A DNA stretch of 64,000 nucleotides from Eubacteriales bacterium (GTDB taxonomy: Bacteria; Bacillota; Clostridia; Lachnospirales; Lachnospiraceae): assembly GCA_030533385.1 (NCBI GenBank), contig JAUNJG010000006.1:1-64000 (forward strand). The letters run 5' to 3'. Shown in pieces: positions 53,882 through 63,422 of this stretch (position 1 is its first letter; every line of letters starts with the position of its first letter). Position numbers and translations under genes: made by a program. A model generated the notes under the pieces. That model worked only from the letters and a program-made list of their open reading frames with translations. It was not told where the DNA came from and did no database searches.

Positions 53882-55105
53882 TCACAATGCGCCAAACGCT
53901 CTTCTCCAGCAGTCCCCGTAGGTGGCTTTTTTCATGGAGGTGGCGGCAATGACAGGGATTTCTCCCAGCTTCTCTCCCTCATAATAATATTCCAGCGCGC
54001 CCAGCTTCTGGCCTGCTTTGATGGGGGCTATGACAGGTTTTTGAATCCGGAGCTTTCGAGTTAGTTTTTCTTTGTCAATCTCTTTGGTGGTGACACAGGA
54101 AAAAACAGCGCCGTATTTACAGGCGATGCGGGAATCGGTGCCGCCCTGCACGGTCACGGGAGACAGGGACGGTGGCTTTTCTTCCGTGAAAAGGCGGAAG
54201 AGAGAAAATCCGTAGTCCAAAAGAGAGGCGGAGGCGGCGATACGCTCTTTGGAATTGCTGCACCCCATAACCACGGCGATTAAGGAAATATCATTTCTGG
54301 TGGCGGTGGCGCTTAAGCAAAAGCCGGCCTTGGAGGTACTGCCGGTTTTTAATCCGGTGGCTCCCTCGTACTGGCGCAGAAGCTTGTTGGTATTTGTCAG
54401 GCCAAACTCTGAGGAACCCCGTCTGGTTACATGGGTGATGTTTTCCATCCAGATGGTAGTGTAATCAAAAATCTGCGGATGCCTGGTTATCAGTTCCCTG
54501 GACATAAGCGCAATGTCTCTGGCAGAGGTATAATGTCCGTCTGCATCCAATCCACAGCAGTTTACAAAATGGGTATGCTTCATGCCAAGCTCAGCTGCCC
54601 TCTGGTTCATTTTGGAAACAAAGGCGTCTTCACTTCCGGCCAAATGCTCCGCCATGGCCACGCAGGCGTCATTTCCGGAAGCTACGGCAATACATTTTAT
54701 CATGGTATCCACCGTCTGGGTTTCCCCGGCTTCCAGAAAAACCTGGGAGCCTCCCATGGAGGCAGCGTGTTCGCTGACAGTCACTACATCCTTTTTTGTA
54801 ATCTGGCCGGAGGATAATGCTTCAAAGATGAGAAGGAGGGTCATAACCTTGGTGACGCTGGCCGGAGGCTTCTCCAAATCAGCATCCTTCTCATAAAGGA
54901 CTGTCCCGGTGGTGGCTTCCATGACGAGGGCGCAGGGGGCGTTGACGGAAAATCCGGCTGCTTCTCCCCGATTTTCGGTCTCTGTTTCGGCGGCAGTCTG
55001 GGCGTTGCTTTCATAAAATGCGTCGTGGCTGGAAACACACAGGGAAAAGAGGGCGAAAAAGACAGAAAGAAAGATACAGAGAAACTTTTTTACAGCAAAA
55101 CTCAT
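53882..55105 (-). CDS. dacA: Serine-type D-Ala-D-Ala carboxypeptidase (penicillin-binding protein 5/6 family)
   Basis: The 407-residue protein starts with a signal peptide (about 1-35), then the transpeptidase-fold motifs ASVTK (SxxK nucleophile near 83), ASGND (SxN-type) and LKTGS (KTG). The C-terminal part (about 310-400) resembles the PBP5 C-terminal domain and may end in a membrane-associating region. It trims the terminal D-Ala of peptidoglycan; the DacF sporulation paralogue is an alternative. Minus-strand ATG 55105. Confidence 0.9.
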   Translation of the reverse strand: MSFAVKKFLCIFLSVFFALFSLCVSSHDAFYESNAQTAAETETENRGEAAGFSVNAPCALVMEATTGTVLYEKDADLEKPPASVTKVMTLLLIFEALSSGQITKKDVVTVSEHAASMGGSQVFLEAGETQTVDTMIKCIAVASGNDACVAMAEHLAGSEDAFVSKMNQRAAELGMKHTHFVNCCGLDADGHYTSARDIALMSRELITRHPQIFDYTTIWMENITHVTRRGSSEFGLTNTNKLLRQYEGATGLKTGSTSKAGFCLSATATRNDISLIAVVMGCSNSKERIAASASLLDYGFSLFRLFTEEKPPSLSPVTVQGGTDSRIACKYGAVFSCVTTKEIDKEKLTRKLRIQKPVIAPIKAGQKLGALEYYYEGEKLGEIPVIAATSMKKATYGDCWRRAFGAL

Positions 55106-55235
55106 AGAAAATCTCCCGGAAGGAATTAGTACAGTTTATGGCGAGGAATGTGAAATATGTATGTAGAGATTTCACAGAATCGTCTTTTATTTTGTGGTAT
55201 AATGAGTCTGCGATGCGGGAGAGGAGGTTTTTACT

Positions 55236-55550
55236 ATGCCGGCATTTATCATATGGACGTTGACGGCCGCTATTTTCGTGTGTATCGGAATCAGCACACG
55301 GAAGTCAGAAACAGAAAACGGCTTTTTTACCTTTGTGCCGCCGAAAAAAATGAAAGATGTGAAGGCCTATAATCATGCTGTTGCCAGGCTTTGGCTGGTC
55401 TTTGCGGCGCTGCTGGAAATGCTGGGGCTGCCTGTTTTGTTCTTAGAGCAAAATTCCGGCGTTTTTGTGTTTACCATTCTGGGAGTGGTTGTGCTTGTGC
55501 TTTGTCTCATGATCTCCTATCTGAAAATTGAACAGAAATACAGGGTATGA
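55236..55550 (+). CDS. Conserved small membrane protein
   Basis: The 104-residue protein has three hydrophobic helices (about 2-19, 52-70, 75-95) and a central FVPPKKMKDVKAYNHAVARL segment. It resembles DUF3784-like small membrane proteins, but I give no function. ATG 55236 follows GAGAGGAGGTTTTTACT. It stands alone between dacA (divergent) and glgB. Confidence 0.65.
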   Translation: MPAFIIWTLTAAIFVCIGISTRKSETENGFFTFVPPKKMKDVKAYNHAVARLWLVFAALLEMLGLPVLFLEQNSGVFVFTILGVVVLVLCLMISYLKIEQKYRV

Positions 55551-55839
55551 GGGAAAGATACATTTGACGATGAGAGGAAGATGCGCCAACTGAACAGGGA
55601 ATTCTCTGTCTGAATCATATTCTTATATTCATACACATTTTGTGTTTTGTCAAAAAATATCTATTTCCATGTTGCTATTTTTGGAAAAAATAGATAGAAT
55701 CAATTACAATGATATCAAGGGTAAAAGTCATGGATTCGATGTAGGTTTATTCGTAAAAGGATTGCTGACTTTGGGATTTTGACCCGATGATATTTTAAAA
55801 ATACCGGCCATGGACGGAAGAAAGGAGACCGGGAAATAA

Positions 55840-57732
55840 ATGGTTTTACATGATTTTTATACAGGGAAATCCTTTGATGCATATGAATATTTTGGCGCTC
55901 ACCAGACAGACGAGGGGATAGTATTCCGGGTGTATGCGCCAGGCGCCGAAAAGGTGGAACTCATCGGAGAGTTTAATGAGTGGGACGGCAGCCGGGATGA
56001 GATGGTGCAGGAAGGAATGTCCGGCATCTATGAGATTACCAACGGTTATGCTGCTCCCGGCATGATGTACAAGTACCGGATTTATCAGCAGGACGGCCGG
56101 GTGGTGGATCGCTTTGACCCTTATGCCTTTGGCTCAGAGCTTCGCCCTCACACGGCTTCCATCATCGTGGATATCGACGGCTATTCCTTTCATGATGAAA
56201 CATGGATGGAAAAGCGAACGAAAAACTATAATAGCCCTATGAATATCTATGAGGTTCACGCCGGCTCCTGGCGGAGAAATGAGGCGGATGAAAACGGGTG
56301 GTTTCACTATCCGGAGCTGGGACGGCAGCTGGCCGCCTATGCAAAGGAGATGGGATATACCCATGTGGAGTTTCTTCCGCTGTCGGAGCATCCGGCAGAC
56401 TGCTCCTGGGGTTACCAGGTCAGCGGTTTTTTCTGTCCCACCTCCCGCTATGGCACGGCCACGGAGCTGATGGAGATGGTGGATATTCTGCATAGCGAAG
56501 GCATCGGTGTTATCATGGACTTTGTGCCGGTACATTTTGTGGTGGATGACTATGCCCTCAGTGAATTTGACGGCACGGCGCTCTATGAATACCCGGCCAC
56601 CGACACTGGCTACAGTGAGTGGGGAACCAGGAATTTTAATTATTATCGGGGAGAGGTGCGAAGCCTTTTGCAGTCGGCGGCGGATTTTTGGTTGGAGCGG
56701 TTCCATTTTGACGGTATTCGGATGGACGCCATCAGCAACGCCATCTTCTGGAACGGAGATGCGGCAAAGGGCGTGAACGAGGGAGCGCTGGAATTCATTC
56801 AGGGCATGAATCAGGGATTACAAAAACGGCATCCGACGGCTATGCTGATTGCGGAGGATTCCACCAATTTTCCAAAAGTGACGGCGCCAGTGGAGTATGA
56901 CGGACTGGGATTTGACTATAAGTGGGATATGGGATGGATGAACGATACGCTGGAATATTTTAAAATCCATCCTTATGACAGAAAGCATCGGTATCATACG
57001 TTTCCGTTTTCCATGATGTATTTTAAGCATGAGCATTATCTGCTGCCGCTTTCCCATGACGAGGTGGTACACGGAAAAGCTACCATCTTGCAAAAAATGT
57101 GGGGAGATTACGATTATAAATTCCAGCAGGCAAAAACCTTATATACCTATATGTTCACCCGGCCGGGCAAAAAACTGAATTTCATGGGAAATGAAATCGG
57201 ACAGTTTCGGGAATGGGATGAAAGCCGGGAATGTGACTGGTTTTTGACAGATTATCCGAAACATGCAGCGTTTCGTCAGTATATGAGGGAGCTGCACACC
57301 CTCTATCTCACGGAGCCTGCCTTTTATGATGGCGAGTATAATCCGGCATCTTTCCGCTGGTTGGAGGCGGAGGCCGCCGAGGAGCGAGTTTATGTTTACG
57401 AGAGAATGTGCGGGGATGACCATTTTATTGTGGTGTTAAACATGAGCGATCAGCAGTACAATGAATTCGTCTTTGGTTATGACAAAAACGCCTTGATTTA
57501 TGAGGTGCTGTCCGGAGAGAGAAAGGAGTATGGCGGTTATTTTGACGGATCCAGAATGCCGGTGAAGGCAGAGTTAAAAGGATATAAATGGTGGAAGAGA
57601 AAATTCTCCATTGTGGTGCCTGCCATGGCGGCCATCGTGTACCGGGTAGAATTTTTGCCGGAGCCAAAGGAAGACCCTTTTATTTTGTCGAAGGAAAGTC
57701 TGCCGGAAGAAAGAAATGAAGCGAAACAATGA
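55840..57732 (+). CDS. glgB: 1,4-alpha-glucan branching enzyme
   Basis: The 630-residue enzyme has an N-terminal CBM48-type domain (FRVYAPGAEKVELIGEFN), the GH13 barrel with FDGIRMDAIS (nucleophile Asp near 295), LIAEDS (acid/base Glu near 337) and LSHDEVVHG near 404, and a C-terminal beta domain. It makes alpha-1,6 branches in glycogen. No other glg gene is adjacent. The ATG lies 12 bases after AAAGGAG. It overlaps scpA by four bases, an odd partner. The 289-base gap upstream is AT-rich, with a CTATTTTT/AAAAATAG inverted repeat near 55673-55693 and no clear promoter. Confidence 0.93.
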   Translation: MVLHDFYTGKSFDAYEYFGAHQTDEGIVFRVYAPGAEKVELIGEFNEWDGSRDEMVQEGMSGIYEITNGYAAPGMMYKYRIYQQDGRVVDRFDPYAFGSELRPHTASIIVDIDGYSFHDETWMEKRTKNYNSPMNIYEVHAGSWRRNEADENGWFHYPELGRQLAAYAKEMGYTHVEFLPLSEHPADCSWGYQVSGFFCPTSRYGTATELMEMVDILHSEGIGVIMDFVPVHFVVDDYALSEFDGTALYEYPATDTGYSEWGTRNFNYYRGEVRSLLQSAADFWLERFHFDGIRMDAISNAIFWNGDAAKGVNEGALEFIQGMNQGLQKRHPTAMLIAEDSTNFPKVTAPVEYDGLGFDYKWDMGWMNDTLEYFKIHPYDRKHRYHTFPFSMMYFKHEHYLLPLSHDEVVHGKATILQKMWGDYDYKFQQAKTLYTYMFTRPGKKLNFMGNEIGQFREWDESRECDWFLTDYPKHAAFRQYMRELHTLYLTEPAFYDGEYNPASFRWLEAEAAEERVYVYERMCGDDHFIVVLNMSDQQYNEFVFGYDKNALIYEVLSGERKEYGGYFDGSRMPVKAELKGYKWWKRKFSIVVPAMAAIVYRVEFLPEPKEDPFILSKESLPEERNEAKQ

Positions 57733-58502
57733 AATTAGATATTAAACTTGATGCATTTGAAGGTCCTTTGGATCTTCTTTTGCATCTTATTGAAAAAAAT
57801 AAAGTAAGTATTTACGACATTCCCATCGTGGAGATTACCAATCAATATATGGAGTACATCGGGGAGATGGAGCGGGTGACTTCCATGGAGACTATGAGTG
57901 AGTTTCTTGTGATGGCGGCCACTTTGCTGAAAATTAAATCTCGGATGCTTTTGCCCAAAGAAGAAAAAACAGAGGAAGAGGATCCGAGGGAGGAGCTGGT
58001 GCAGCGGTTGATGGAATATAAAATGTATAAATATGCTGCCGGAGAGCTGAAAGATTTGAGCGTGGATGCGGAAAAAGTATTTTTTAAATCTGAGACGGTG
58101 CCAAAGGAAATCAAGGAATACGAAGAACCGATTTGTCCGGAAGAGATTGTGGGGGATGTGACGCTGGAGAGGCTCAACCAGATTTTCTGCATGGTAATGA
58201 GACGGAAAAAAGACCGGGAAGACCCGGTGAGAAGTCGTTTTGGAAAGATTGAGAGAGAAAAGTACCGGGTGGAAGACAGGATGAGGGAAATCCGGATGCA
58301 GATCAAAGGGCTGAGACGAATTCATTTTCGCACGCTTCTTGATATTCAGCCGGAAAAGGAGATGGTTATCGTTACCTTTCTTGCCGTGCTGGAACTGATG
58401 AAGGCGGGGCAGGTTGTAGTGAGGCAGCAAAATAATTTTGATGAAATTTATCTGGATGACGTAGAAGACAGGAAGGAAACAGCAAATGGAGCAGAGAGAT
58501 AA
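57729..58502 (+). CDS. scpA: Segregation and condensation protein A
   Basis: The 257-residue kleisin has the ScpA N-terminus LDAFEGPLDLLLHLIEKNK, a YDIPIVEITNQY segment, the MAATLLKIKSRMLLP helix and a C-terminal winged helix with TFLAVLELMKAGQV. It bridges the SMC dimer and binds ScpB in the chromosome condensation complex. Its start overlaps the glgB stop, and its end overlaps scpB by 17 bases. Confidence 0.95.
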   Translation: MKLDIKLDAFEGPLDLLLHLIEKNKVSIYDIPIVEITNQYMEYIGEMERVTSMETMSEFLVMAATLLKIKSRMLLPKEEKTEEEDPREELVQRLMEYKMYKYAAGELKDLSVDAEKVFFKSETVPKEIKEYEEPICPEEIVGDVTLERLNQIFCMVMRRKKDREDPVRSRFGKIEREKYRVEDRMREIRMQIKGLRRIHFRTLLDIQPEKEMVIVTFLAVLELMKAGQVVVRQQNNFDEIYLDDVEDRKETANGAER

Positions 58503-59064
58503 AATCAAAGGAATCATAGAGGCCATTTTGTTCACCGTGGGGGAGTCTGTACCCATTGACCAGCTTTCCACCGTGCTGGAACTGCCTCCGGAGCAGGTTC
58601 TTGTCATTCTGAAGGAGATGCAGGAAGAGTACGGTGCGGACAGTCGGGGCATCTGTCTCATTGAGCTGGACGGAGCGTGGCAGATATGTACTAAAATCGA
58701 GACTTATGATTATGTGAGGAAATTGGTCAGTCAGCCGAAAAAGCGTTCTCTCACTGACGTGATGCTGGAAACACTTTCTATTATCGCCTACAAACAGCCG
58801 GTGACAAAGCAGGAAATAGAGGCTATTCGGGGAGTGAAAAGTGATTTTGCCGTCAACAAGCTGGTGGAGTATAGGCTGGTGAAGGAGCTGGGACGGCTGG
58901 AGACCATCGGACGTCCCATTGTCTTTGGAACTACGGAGGAGTTTCTGCGTTGTTTTGGCGTTTCCTCCATCGAGGAACTGCCGGACATTGATGAGGTGAC
59001 AAAGCAGGGATTTATGGAGGAAGCCATGGAGGAGGTGGCATCCTCGTTCACTGTAACTGTGTAG
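58486..59064 (+). CDS. scpB: Segregation and condensation protein B
   Basis: The 192-residue protein has two winged-helix domains: GIIEAILFTVGESVPIDQL in the first, and LETLSIIAYKQPVTKQEIE plus RGVKSDFAVNKL in the second, the standard ScpB signatures. It dimerises on ScpA in SMC-ScpAB. ATG 58486 lies inside scpA. Confidence 0.96.
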   Translation: MEQRDKIKGIIEAILFTVGESVPIDQLSTVLELPPEQVLVILKEMQEEYGADSRGICLIELDGAWQICTKIETYDYVRKLVSQPKKRSLTDVMLETLSIIAYKQPVTKQEIEAIRGVKSDFAVNKLVEYRLVKELGRLETIGRPIVFGTTEEFLRCFGVSSIEELPDIDEVTKQGFMEEAMEEVASSFTVTV

Positions 59065-59094
59065 AGAACAATATAGCAATATAATATAAATAGA

Positions 59095-59141
59095 AAAAAT
59101 GAAAACCATGGAGTACCATTGTCGGTATCCATGGTTTTTTT
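59095..59141 (+). terminator. Terminator of scpAB
   Basis: GAAAACCATGGA pairs with TCCATGGTTTTTTTC, with an inner TACC/GGTA helix, and runs into T residues. Confidence 0.9.
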
Positions 59142-59410
59142 CATTCTTATAATGTAAAAATGGTATCACAATAGGAAAGATTTCGCCAATGTAGCTGCTT
59201 GACAATACGGCGGCGTTTGTGATCAGGACGCCATTTTTCACGGGCAGAAACCTGAGAATGTATCTAAAAGAGAAAAGAAAGAAATTTTTTGTGCAAATAG
59301 ATAAGAAAGAAGAAAGATTTCCTCACAAAATACACAAAAAATAGTCAGTTCTTTCTTTTTTCTGACATTTTTCTGTACAGGCATGTTCAAAGTCATGGAA
59401 AAAGTATGTA
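59142..59410. other. Intergenic sequence between scpB and the sorbitol operon
   Basis: This AT-rich stretch holds no convincing gene. A minus-strand frame beginning at 59241 (MKNGVLITNAAVLSSS...) looks coding for about 30 residues but runs into the scpB terminator, so it is at most a gene remnant. Confidence 0.5.
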
Positions 59411-59439
59411 TTAAGGGAAATACACAGATTGGCTATAAT
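59411..59439 (+). promoter_or_regulatory. Candidate promoter of the sorbitol operon
   Basis: TATAAT at 59434-59439 is 17 bases after TTAAGG, a weak -35, as expected for an activator-dependent promoter. It lies about 60 bases before gutM. Confidence 0.5.
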
Positions 59440-59499
59440 GAAGTCACAACAAAACGTTGCAGCAGCAATTGAAATTTTTTGGAGAAAGGAGGAGTGGCT

Positions 59500-59958
59500 A
59501 TGAATTTGATACCACTTATGATTCTGTTTCTTGCAGCATTCTTGCTTCAATATCTGTTTACTTTTATGCAGATGAAAAACTTTAATAAGCATTATAGTTT
59601 TTTAAGAAAAAAAGGTCGCGTGGCCATTGGAAAAGTGAAGGGAGTTTTGAGGGCAGGTGCCATTGTAATGTTCGCCATTGATGAACAGGGGATGATTTTG
59701 GCAGGAAGCTATTTGCAAGGAGTGACGGTGTTGGCCAGATGCCGAAAATTGCAGGGGTTTGAAGGCAAAAATGTGGCACGGTTGACGGAGAATGATTGTA
59801 AAACTTTGCGACTTTCCCACTCATTGACAAGAGGAGTGTTGGAGGCGTCTTCCAATTACAACATCCTGATGGCGGGAGGAGAGATTCCCGAGCAGCCAAG
59901 TCCAATAAAGAGAATGATAAATGGTATGAAAAGACAAAAAGCAGCAGAAATAAAATAA
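59500..59958 (+). CDS. gutM: Glucitol operon activator GutM
   Basis: The 152-residue protein has an N-terminal membrane helix (about 3-22) and a compact domain with KHYSFLRKKGRVAIGKVKG and the GVLRAGAIVMFAIDEQG strand pair typical of GutM. In E. coli GutM activates the glucitol operon; its mechanism is unclear. GAAAGGAGGAG precedes ATG 59500; an ATG 21 bases upstream is in frame but lies before the SD. It heads the sorbitol PTS operon. Confidence 0.85.
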   Translation: MNLIPLMILFLAAFLLQYLFTFMQMKNFNKHYSFLRKKGRVAIGKVKGVLRAGAIVMFAIDEQGMILAGSYLQGVTVLARCRKLQGFEGKNVARLTENDCKTLRLSHSLTRGVLEASSNYNILMAGGEIPEQPSPIKRMINGMKRQKAAEIK

Positions 59959-59991
59959 TGTTGCTGTGACGCAAGGAGAGGAGAAAAACAT

Positions 59992-60531
59992 ATGGATATG
60001 ATTGTTAAGTTTGCGGAAGGTTTTATGGGTCTGTTTGATTCGGGAGCAGAGACCTTTGTTAGCTGGGTCACAGGAATTATCCCGAGAGTATTGTTACTGT
60101 TGATTTTCATGAATGCGCTCATCGCATTGATTGGTCAGGAAAGAATGAACAAATTTGCAAAAATATGTTCTAAAAATGTTATTTTGGCCTATGGAATTTT
60201 ACCATTCTTGTCTGCGTTTATGCTGGGGAATCCGATGGCACTGTCCATGGGAAAATTTCTCCCGGAAAGGATGAAACCAAGCTACTATGCGTCAGCTTCT
60301 TATCACTGCCACACGAACAGTGGTATGTTCCCGCACATTAATGTCGGTGAAATCTTCATCTATCTCGGAATCGCTGATGGAATCAGCACGCTGGGATTGT
60401 CCACCACACCGCTGGCCTTGCGTTATATGATGGTTGGTCTTGTGATGAACTTTATGGCGGGATGGATCACGGATTTTACTACCAAATTTGTGATGAAGCA
60501 GCAGAAAATTGAATTAAGTGATACATTATAG
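59992..60531 (+). CDS. srlA: PTS glucitol/sorbitol permease IIC subunit
   Basis: The 179-residue membrane protein has about four helices and the SrlA/GutA segment YILPFLSAFMLGNPMAL-like (here GILPFLSAFMLGNPMA), YHCHTNSGMFPHINVGE, and GIADGISTLG. It is one half of the split membrane permease of the sorbitol PTS; the other half is the C-terminal part of the following protein. Spacing of 21 bases to the next gene. Confidence 0.94.
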   Translation: MDMIVKFAEGFMGLFDSGAETFVSWVTGIIPRVLLLLIFMNALIALIGQERMNKFAKICSKNVILAYGILPFLSAFMLGNPMALSMGKFLPERMKPSYYASASYHCHTNSGMFPHINVGEIFIYLGIADGISTLGLSTTPLALRYMMVGLVMNFMAGWITDFTTKFVMKQQKIELSDTL

Positions 60532-60552
60532 AAAGGGACGAAGGAGAGAAAC

Positions 60553-61575
60553 ATGGATAAATACAGGGCGATTAAAATAGAAAAAGGAAGCGGAGGTTTC
60601 GGCGGTCCGCTGGTTATAAAACCGGAAGAAGGCAAAGATAAGTTATTATTTATCACCGGAGGCGGTGCGGAGCCGGAAATTGTAGAAAAAATTGTGGAAT
60701 TAACCGGATGCACGGCTGTCAATGGATTTAAGACCTCCGTGCCGGATGAAGAAATTTTTATGGCGATTATTGACTGCGGTGGAACGCTGCGCTGTGGAAT
60801 TTATCCTCAGAAAAGAATTCCGACCGTGAACATCATGCCGGTTGGAAAAAGCGGTCCTCTGGCAAAATTTATCACAGAAGACATCTATGTATCCGCAGTG
60901 GGTCTGGAACAAATTAGTGCGGCAGATGACAATGCGGTGCCGGTGGCGAGAGCAGAAGAAAAAACGGTGACTGTCGATGGCGGAGAACGAAAATTCAAAT
61001 ACAGTGCAGATAAGAAGGTGTCGGAGACATTAGGGGAGACGAGCAAATCCAGCATCATTCAAAAAATTGGCATGGGAGCCGGAAAATTTGTAAATACATT
61101 ATATCAGGCAGGAAGGGATGCCGTGCAGTCTATGATTACCACCATCCTTCCGTTTATGGGATTTGTTGCCATGCTCATTGGAATCATCAACGGATCGGGC
61201 TTTGGCGATTGGTTTGCAAAACTTCTGGTGCCGCTGGCGGGAAATGGAATCGGTCTTGTCATCCTCGGCTTTATCTGTTCTATCCCGGTACTTTCTGCGT
61301 TACTTGGACCGGGGGCAGTTATCGCTCAGGTCATCGGTACGATGATTGGTGTGGAGATTGGAAAGGGAAATATTCCTCCACAGCTTGCGCTTCCTGCGTT
61401 GTTTGCCATCAATACCCAGTGTGCCTGCGATTTCATTCCGGTAGGTCTTGGCCTGGCGGAAGCAGAGCCGGAAACCGTGGAGGTTGGTGTTCCTTCCGTT
61501 CTTTATTCCAGATTTTTAGTTGGCGTTCCGAGAGTTCTTGTCGCATGGTTTGCGAGCGTTGGACTTTATAGCTAA
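60553..61575 (+). CDS. srlE: PTS glucitol/sorbitol IIB-IIC2 subunit
   Basis: The 340-residue protein has a cytoplasmic IIB domain (about 1-180) with [14 protein letters not shown] and the phospho-Cys in [11 protein letters not shown] (near 75), then a membrane IIC2 domain (about 185-340) with [17 protein letters not shown]. It accepts phosphate from IIA and transfers it to incoming sorbitol. Slightly longer than the E. coli protein, with a variable linker. Confidence 0.94.
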   Translation: MDKYRAIKIEKGSGGFGGPLVIKPEEGKDKLLFITGGGAEPEIVEKIVELTGCTAVNGFKTSVPDEEIFMAIIDCGGTLRCGIYPQKRIPTVNIMPVGKSGPLAKFITEDIYVSAVGLEQISAADDNAVPVARAEEKTVTVDGGERKFKYSADKKVSETLGETSKSSIIQKIGMGAGKFVNTLYQAGRDAVQSMITTILPFMGFVAMLIGIINGSGFGDWFAKLLVPLAGNGIGLVILGFICSIPVLSALLGPGAVIAQVIGTMIGVEIGKGNIPPQLALPALFAINTQCACDFIPVGLGLAEAEPETVEVGVPSVLYSRFLVGVPRVLVAWFASVGLYS

Positions 61576-61658
61576 AAATCAGCGAGAAACACATGGTTTT
61601 CCAATAATACATAACCTTTTCTTAGTGTGAACGGTCAATAGATAGTGAGGAGAAAAAA

Positions 61659-62477
61659 ATGAGCAATACATGGTTAAATCTCGAAAATAAAACAGTAATT
61701 ATCACAGGAGGTGCCTCCGGAATCGGCAAGGCGACTGCACAGGAATTTGTCAATCAGGGTGCAAATGTCGTTGTTTGTGATATGAGTCCCGATGCGCCGG
61801 AATTGGAAGGGGCCACGGAGGAACATTTCCTCTATGTGGTGACGGATGTGACGAGCAAAAGCAGTGTGGACGCCATGATGCAGGCGGTGCTGGACAAATT
61901 TGGAACGGTAGACGTGATAGTCAATAATGCCGGCATCAACATCCCTCGTCTTCTGGTAGATCCAAAGGAAGCCGGCGGTGAGTATGAACTTGACGAAGCA
62001 GTCTGGGATAAAGTGTGCGATGTGAACTTAAAAGGTGTGTTCTTTTGCGGACAGGCGGCAGCGAGGGTGATGGTAGAGAAAAAGAGCGGTGTGATCATCA
62101 ATATGTCTTCTGAGAGCGGTCTGGAAGGCTCTGAGGGACAGAGCGTGTATGCGGCGACAAAAAACGCAGTGAATTCTCTCACCCGTTCCTGGGCAAAAGA
62201 ATTGGGAAGACTGGGTATCAGAGTGCTGGGCGTCGCACCGGGCATCTTAGAGGCGACCGGCCTTCGGACTCTTTCCTATGAGACGGCACTGGCTTACACG
62301 AGGGGAATTACCATCGACGAGCTGAGAGCCGGCTATAGTAAAACATCCACCACACCGATGGGAAGGAGCGGAAAGCTCTCCGAAGTTGCCAATCTGGTAT
62401 GCTATCTGGCCAGTGAGAAGGCAGACTATATCCATGGTGTAACTTACAATATTGCGGGTGGAAAAACAAGAGGATAG
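61659..62477 (+). CDS. srlD: Sorbitol-6-phosphate 2-dehydrogenase (SDR)
   Basis: The 272-residue short-chain dehydrogenase has TGGASGIGKA (NAD loop), VNNAGIN, and the catalytic YAATK with Ser in INMSSESG. Between PTS genes, it most likely oxidises sorbitol-6-phosphate to fructose-6-phosphate, as in the lactobacillus gutF type. Fructose-6-phosphate is then handled by Pgi encoded 1 kb downstream. Confidence 0.9.
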   Translation: MSNTWLNLENKTVIITGGASGIGKATAQEFVNQGANVVVCDMSPDAPELEGATEEHFLYVVTDVTSKSSVDAMMQAVLDKFGTVDVIVNNAGINIPRLLVDPKEAGGEYELDEAVWDKVCDVNLKGVFFCGQAAARVMVEKKSGVIINMSSESGLEGSEGQSVYAATKNAVNSLTRSWAKELGRLGIRVLGVAPGILEATGLRTLSYETALAYTRGITIDELRAGYSKTSTTPMGRSGKLSEVANLVCYLASEKADYIHGVTYNIAGGKTRG

Positions 62478-62483
62478 ACAGAA

Positions 62484-62526
62484 CAAATCCGGCTCATGGA
62501 ACGTCCGCCAGGGCGGGAGCCGGATT
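62484..62526 (+). terminator. Partial terminator inside the sorbitol operon
   Basis: AAATCCGGCTC pairs with GAGCCGGATTT, with CCGCC/GGCGG inside, and a short TTTT follows. It lies between the dehydrogenase and IIA genes and may lower downstream expression or protect the 3' end. Confidence 0.65.
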
Positions 62527-62674
62527 TTGATACTCTCTTTTTTGCAAGTAAGGTTGTGCCAAATGCTGTTCATTATCAGGCGCAGGCCGGATGGTTGCCA
62601 GTAATTGTCGTAAATCTGGAAAAAAGTATGGAAATTTTTCTGAAAATGTACTAAAATAAACAGGAGGTATATTG

Positions 62675-63037
62675 ATGGGCGTGATATATGAAAATGAAGT
62701 AAAAGGAATTGGAGACATGGTGGAAGCTTTTAAAGACGAAGGAGTGTTTATTTTATTTGGAGATAATGCGCCAGATACCTTAAAGGATTTCTGCTATACG
62801 ATTACGGTAAAAAAAGCTTTAGACATTATCAAAGAGGGACAGACATTGGAAATTGACGGCGTTTCTTACAAAATTTTAAGTGTGGGAGATGTGATGCAGA
62901 AGAATCTGGAGGCGCTGGGACATATCACGGTGAATTTTTCCGGAGACGTGGAAAAAGGACTGCCGGGAGCCGTCGTAGTTGAGAAGGCGGAAGTCCCAAG
63001 TCTTTCCGTAGGTTCGGTCATTCGTATTTTTGCATAG
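62675..63037 (+). CDS. srlB: PTS glucitol/sorbitol IIA subunit
   Basis: The 120-residue protein has the SrlB features: ILFGDNAPDTLKDFCYTI, the KEGQTLEIDGVSYKI strand pair, and GHITVNFSGDVEKGLPGAV. It relays phosphate from HPr to IIB. ATG 62675 is seven bases from AGGAGG; a TTG just before it is also in frame. The phosphorylated His is at the GHITV position (seen by position only). Confidence 0.93.
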   Translation: MGVIYENEVKGIGDMVEAFKDEGVFILFGDNAPDTLKDFCYTITVKKALDIIKEGQTLEIDGVSYKILSVGDVMQKNLEALGHITVNFSGDVEKGLPGAVVVEKAEVPSLSVGSVIRIFA

Positions 63038-63108
63038 ATCTGGAAAAACGATTTCCATTTGTCGTTCTATGCCTCGGACAGAAACAACAAAGACAGCGGG
63101 GTGTAAGT

Positions 63109-63366
63109 TTGCTAAAAAAAATAGTGGTCAAAGGCCGATGGGGCATCCATGCAGAAGTTGCCGCAAAACTGTATGAGGTGGGCAGACATCATGAAAATTG
63201 TCATATTTTTATAAAGCACGATAAAAAGATGGCAAGCACGATGAATATCGGTCAATTGCTGGCTTTGAGGGTGAAACAGGGGGATGAGATTGTCATCATC
63301 GCTGACGGCGAGGACGAAGCCGGGACCATTGAGGAGGCAATTTCCGTAATTCAATACACAGAGTAG
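63109..63366 (+). CDS. Atypical HPr-like phosphocarrier
   Basis: The 85-residue protein has the HPr fold pattern with the active-site region GIHAEVAAKL (His14) and a late VKQGDEIVIIADG strand. Unlike standard HPr (GLHARPAA), the residues after His-Ala are Glu-Val instead of Arg-Pro, and Asn sits at the position of the regulatory Ser46 in an ungapped alignment. It may carry phosphate for this sorbitol PTS without HPr-kinase control, or be a regulator (inference). Start TTG 63109 after GGGGTG. It lies between srlB and pgi. Confidence 0.75.
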   Translation: MLKKIVVKGRWGIHAEVAAKLYEVGRHHENCHIFIKHDKKMASTMNIGQLLALRVKQGDEIVIIADGEDEAGTIEEAISVIQYTE

Positions 63367-63422
63367 ATGCAGGGTGAAACAAGTCCTGCTCTCATAAATT
63401 TATTTAAAGGAGTGTTGAACAC

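Noticed and set aside
58372..59241. Minus-strand frame starting MKNGVLITNAAVL opposite scpB
   Set aside because: The first 30 residues look protein-like, but the frame then crosses the scpB terminator and runs antisense to scpB and part of scpA; at best a remnant of a gene that once lay there.
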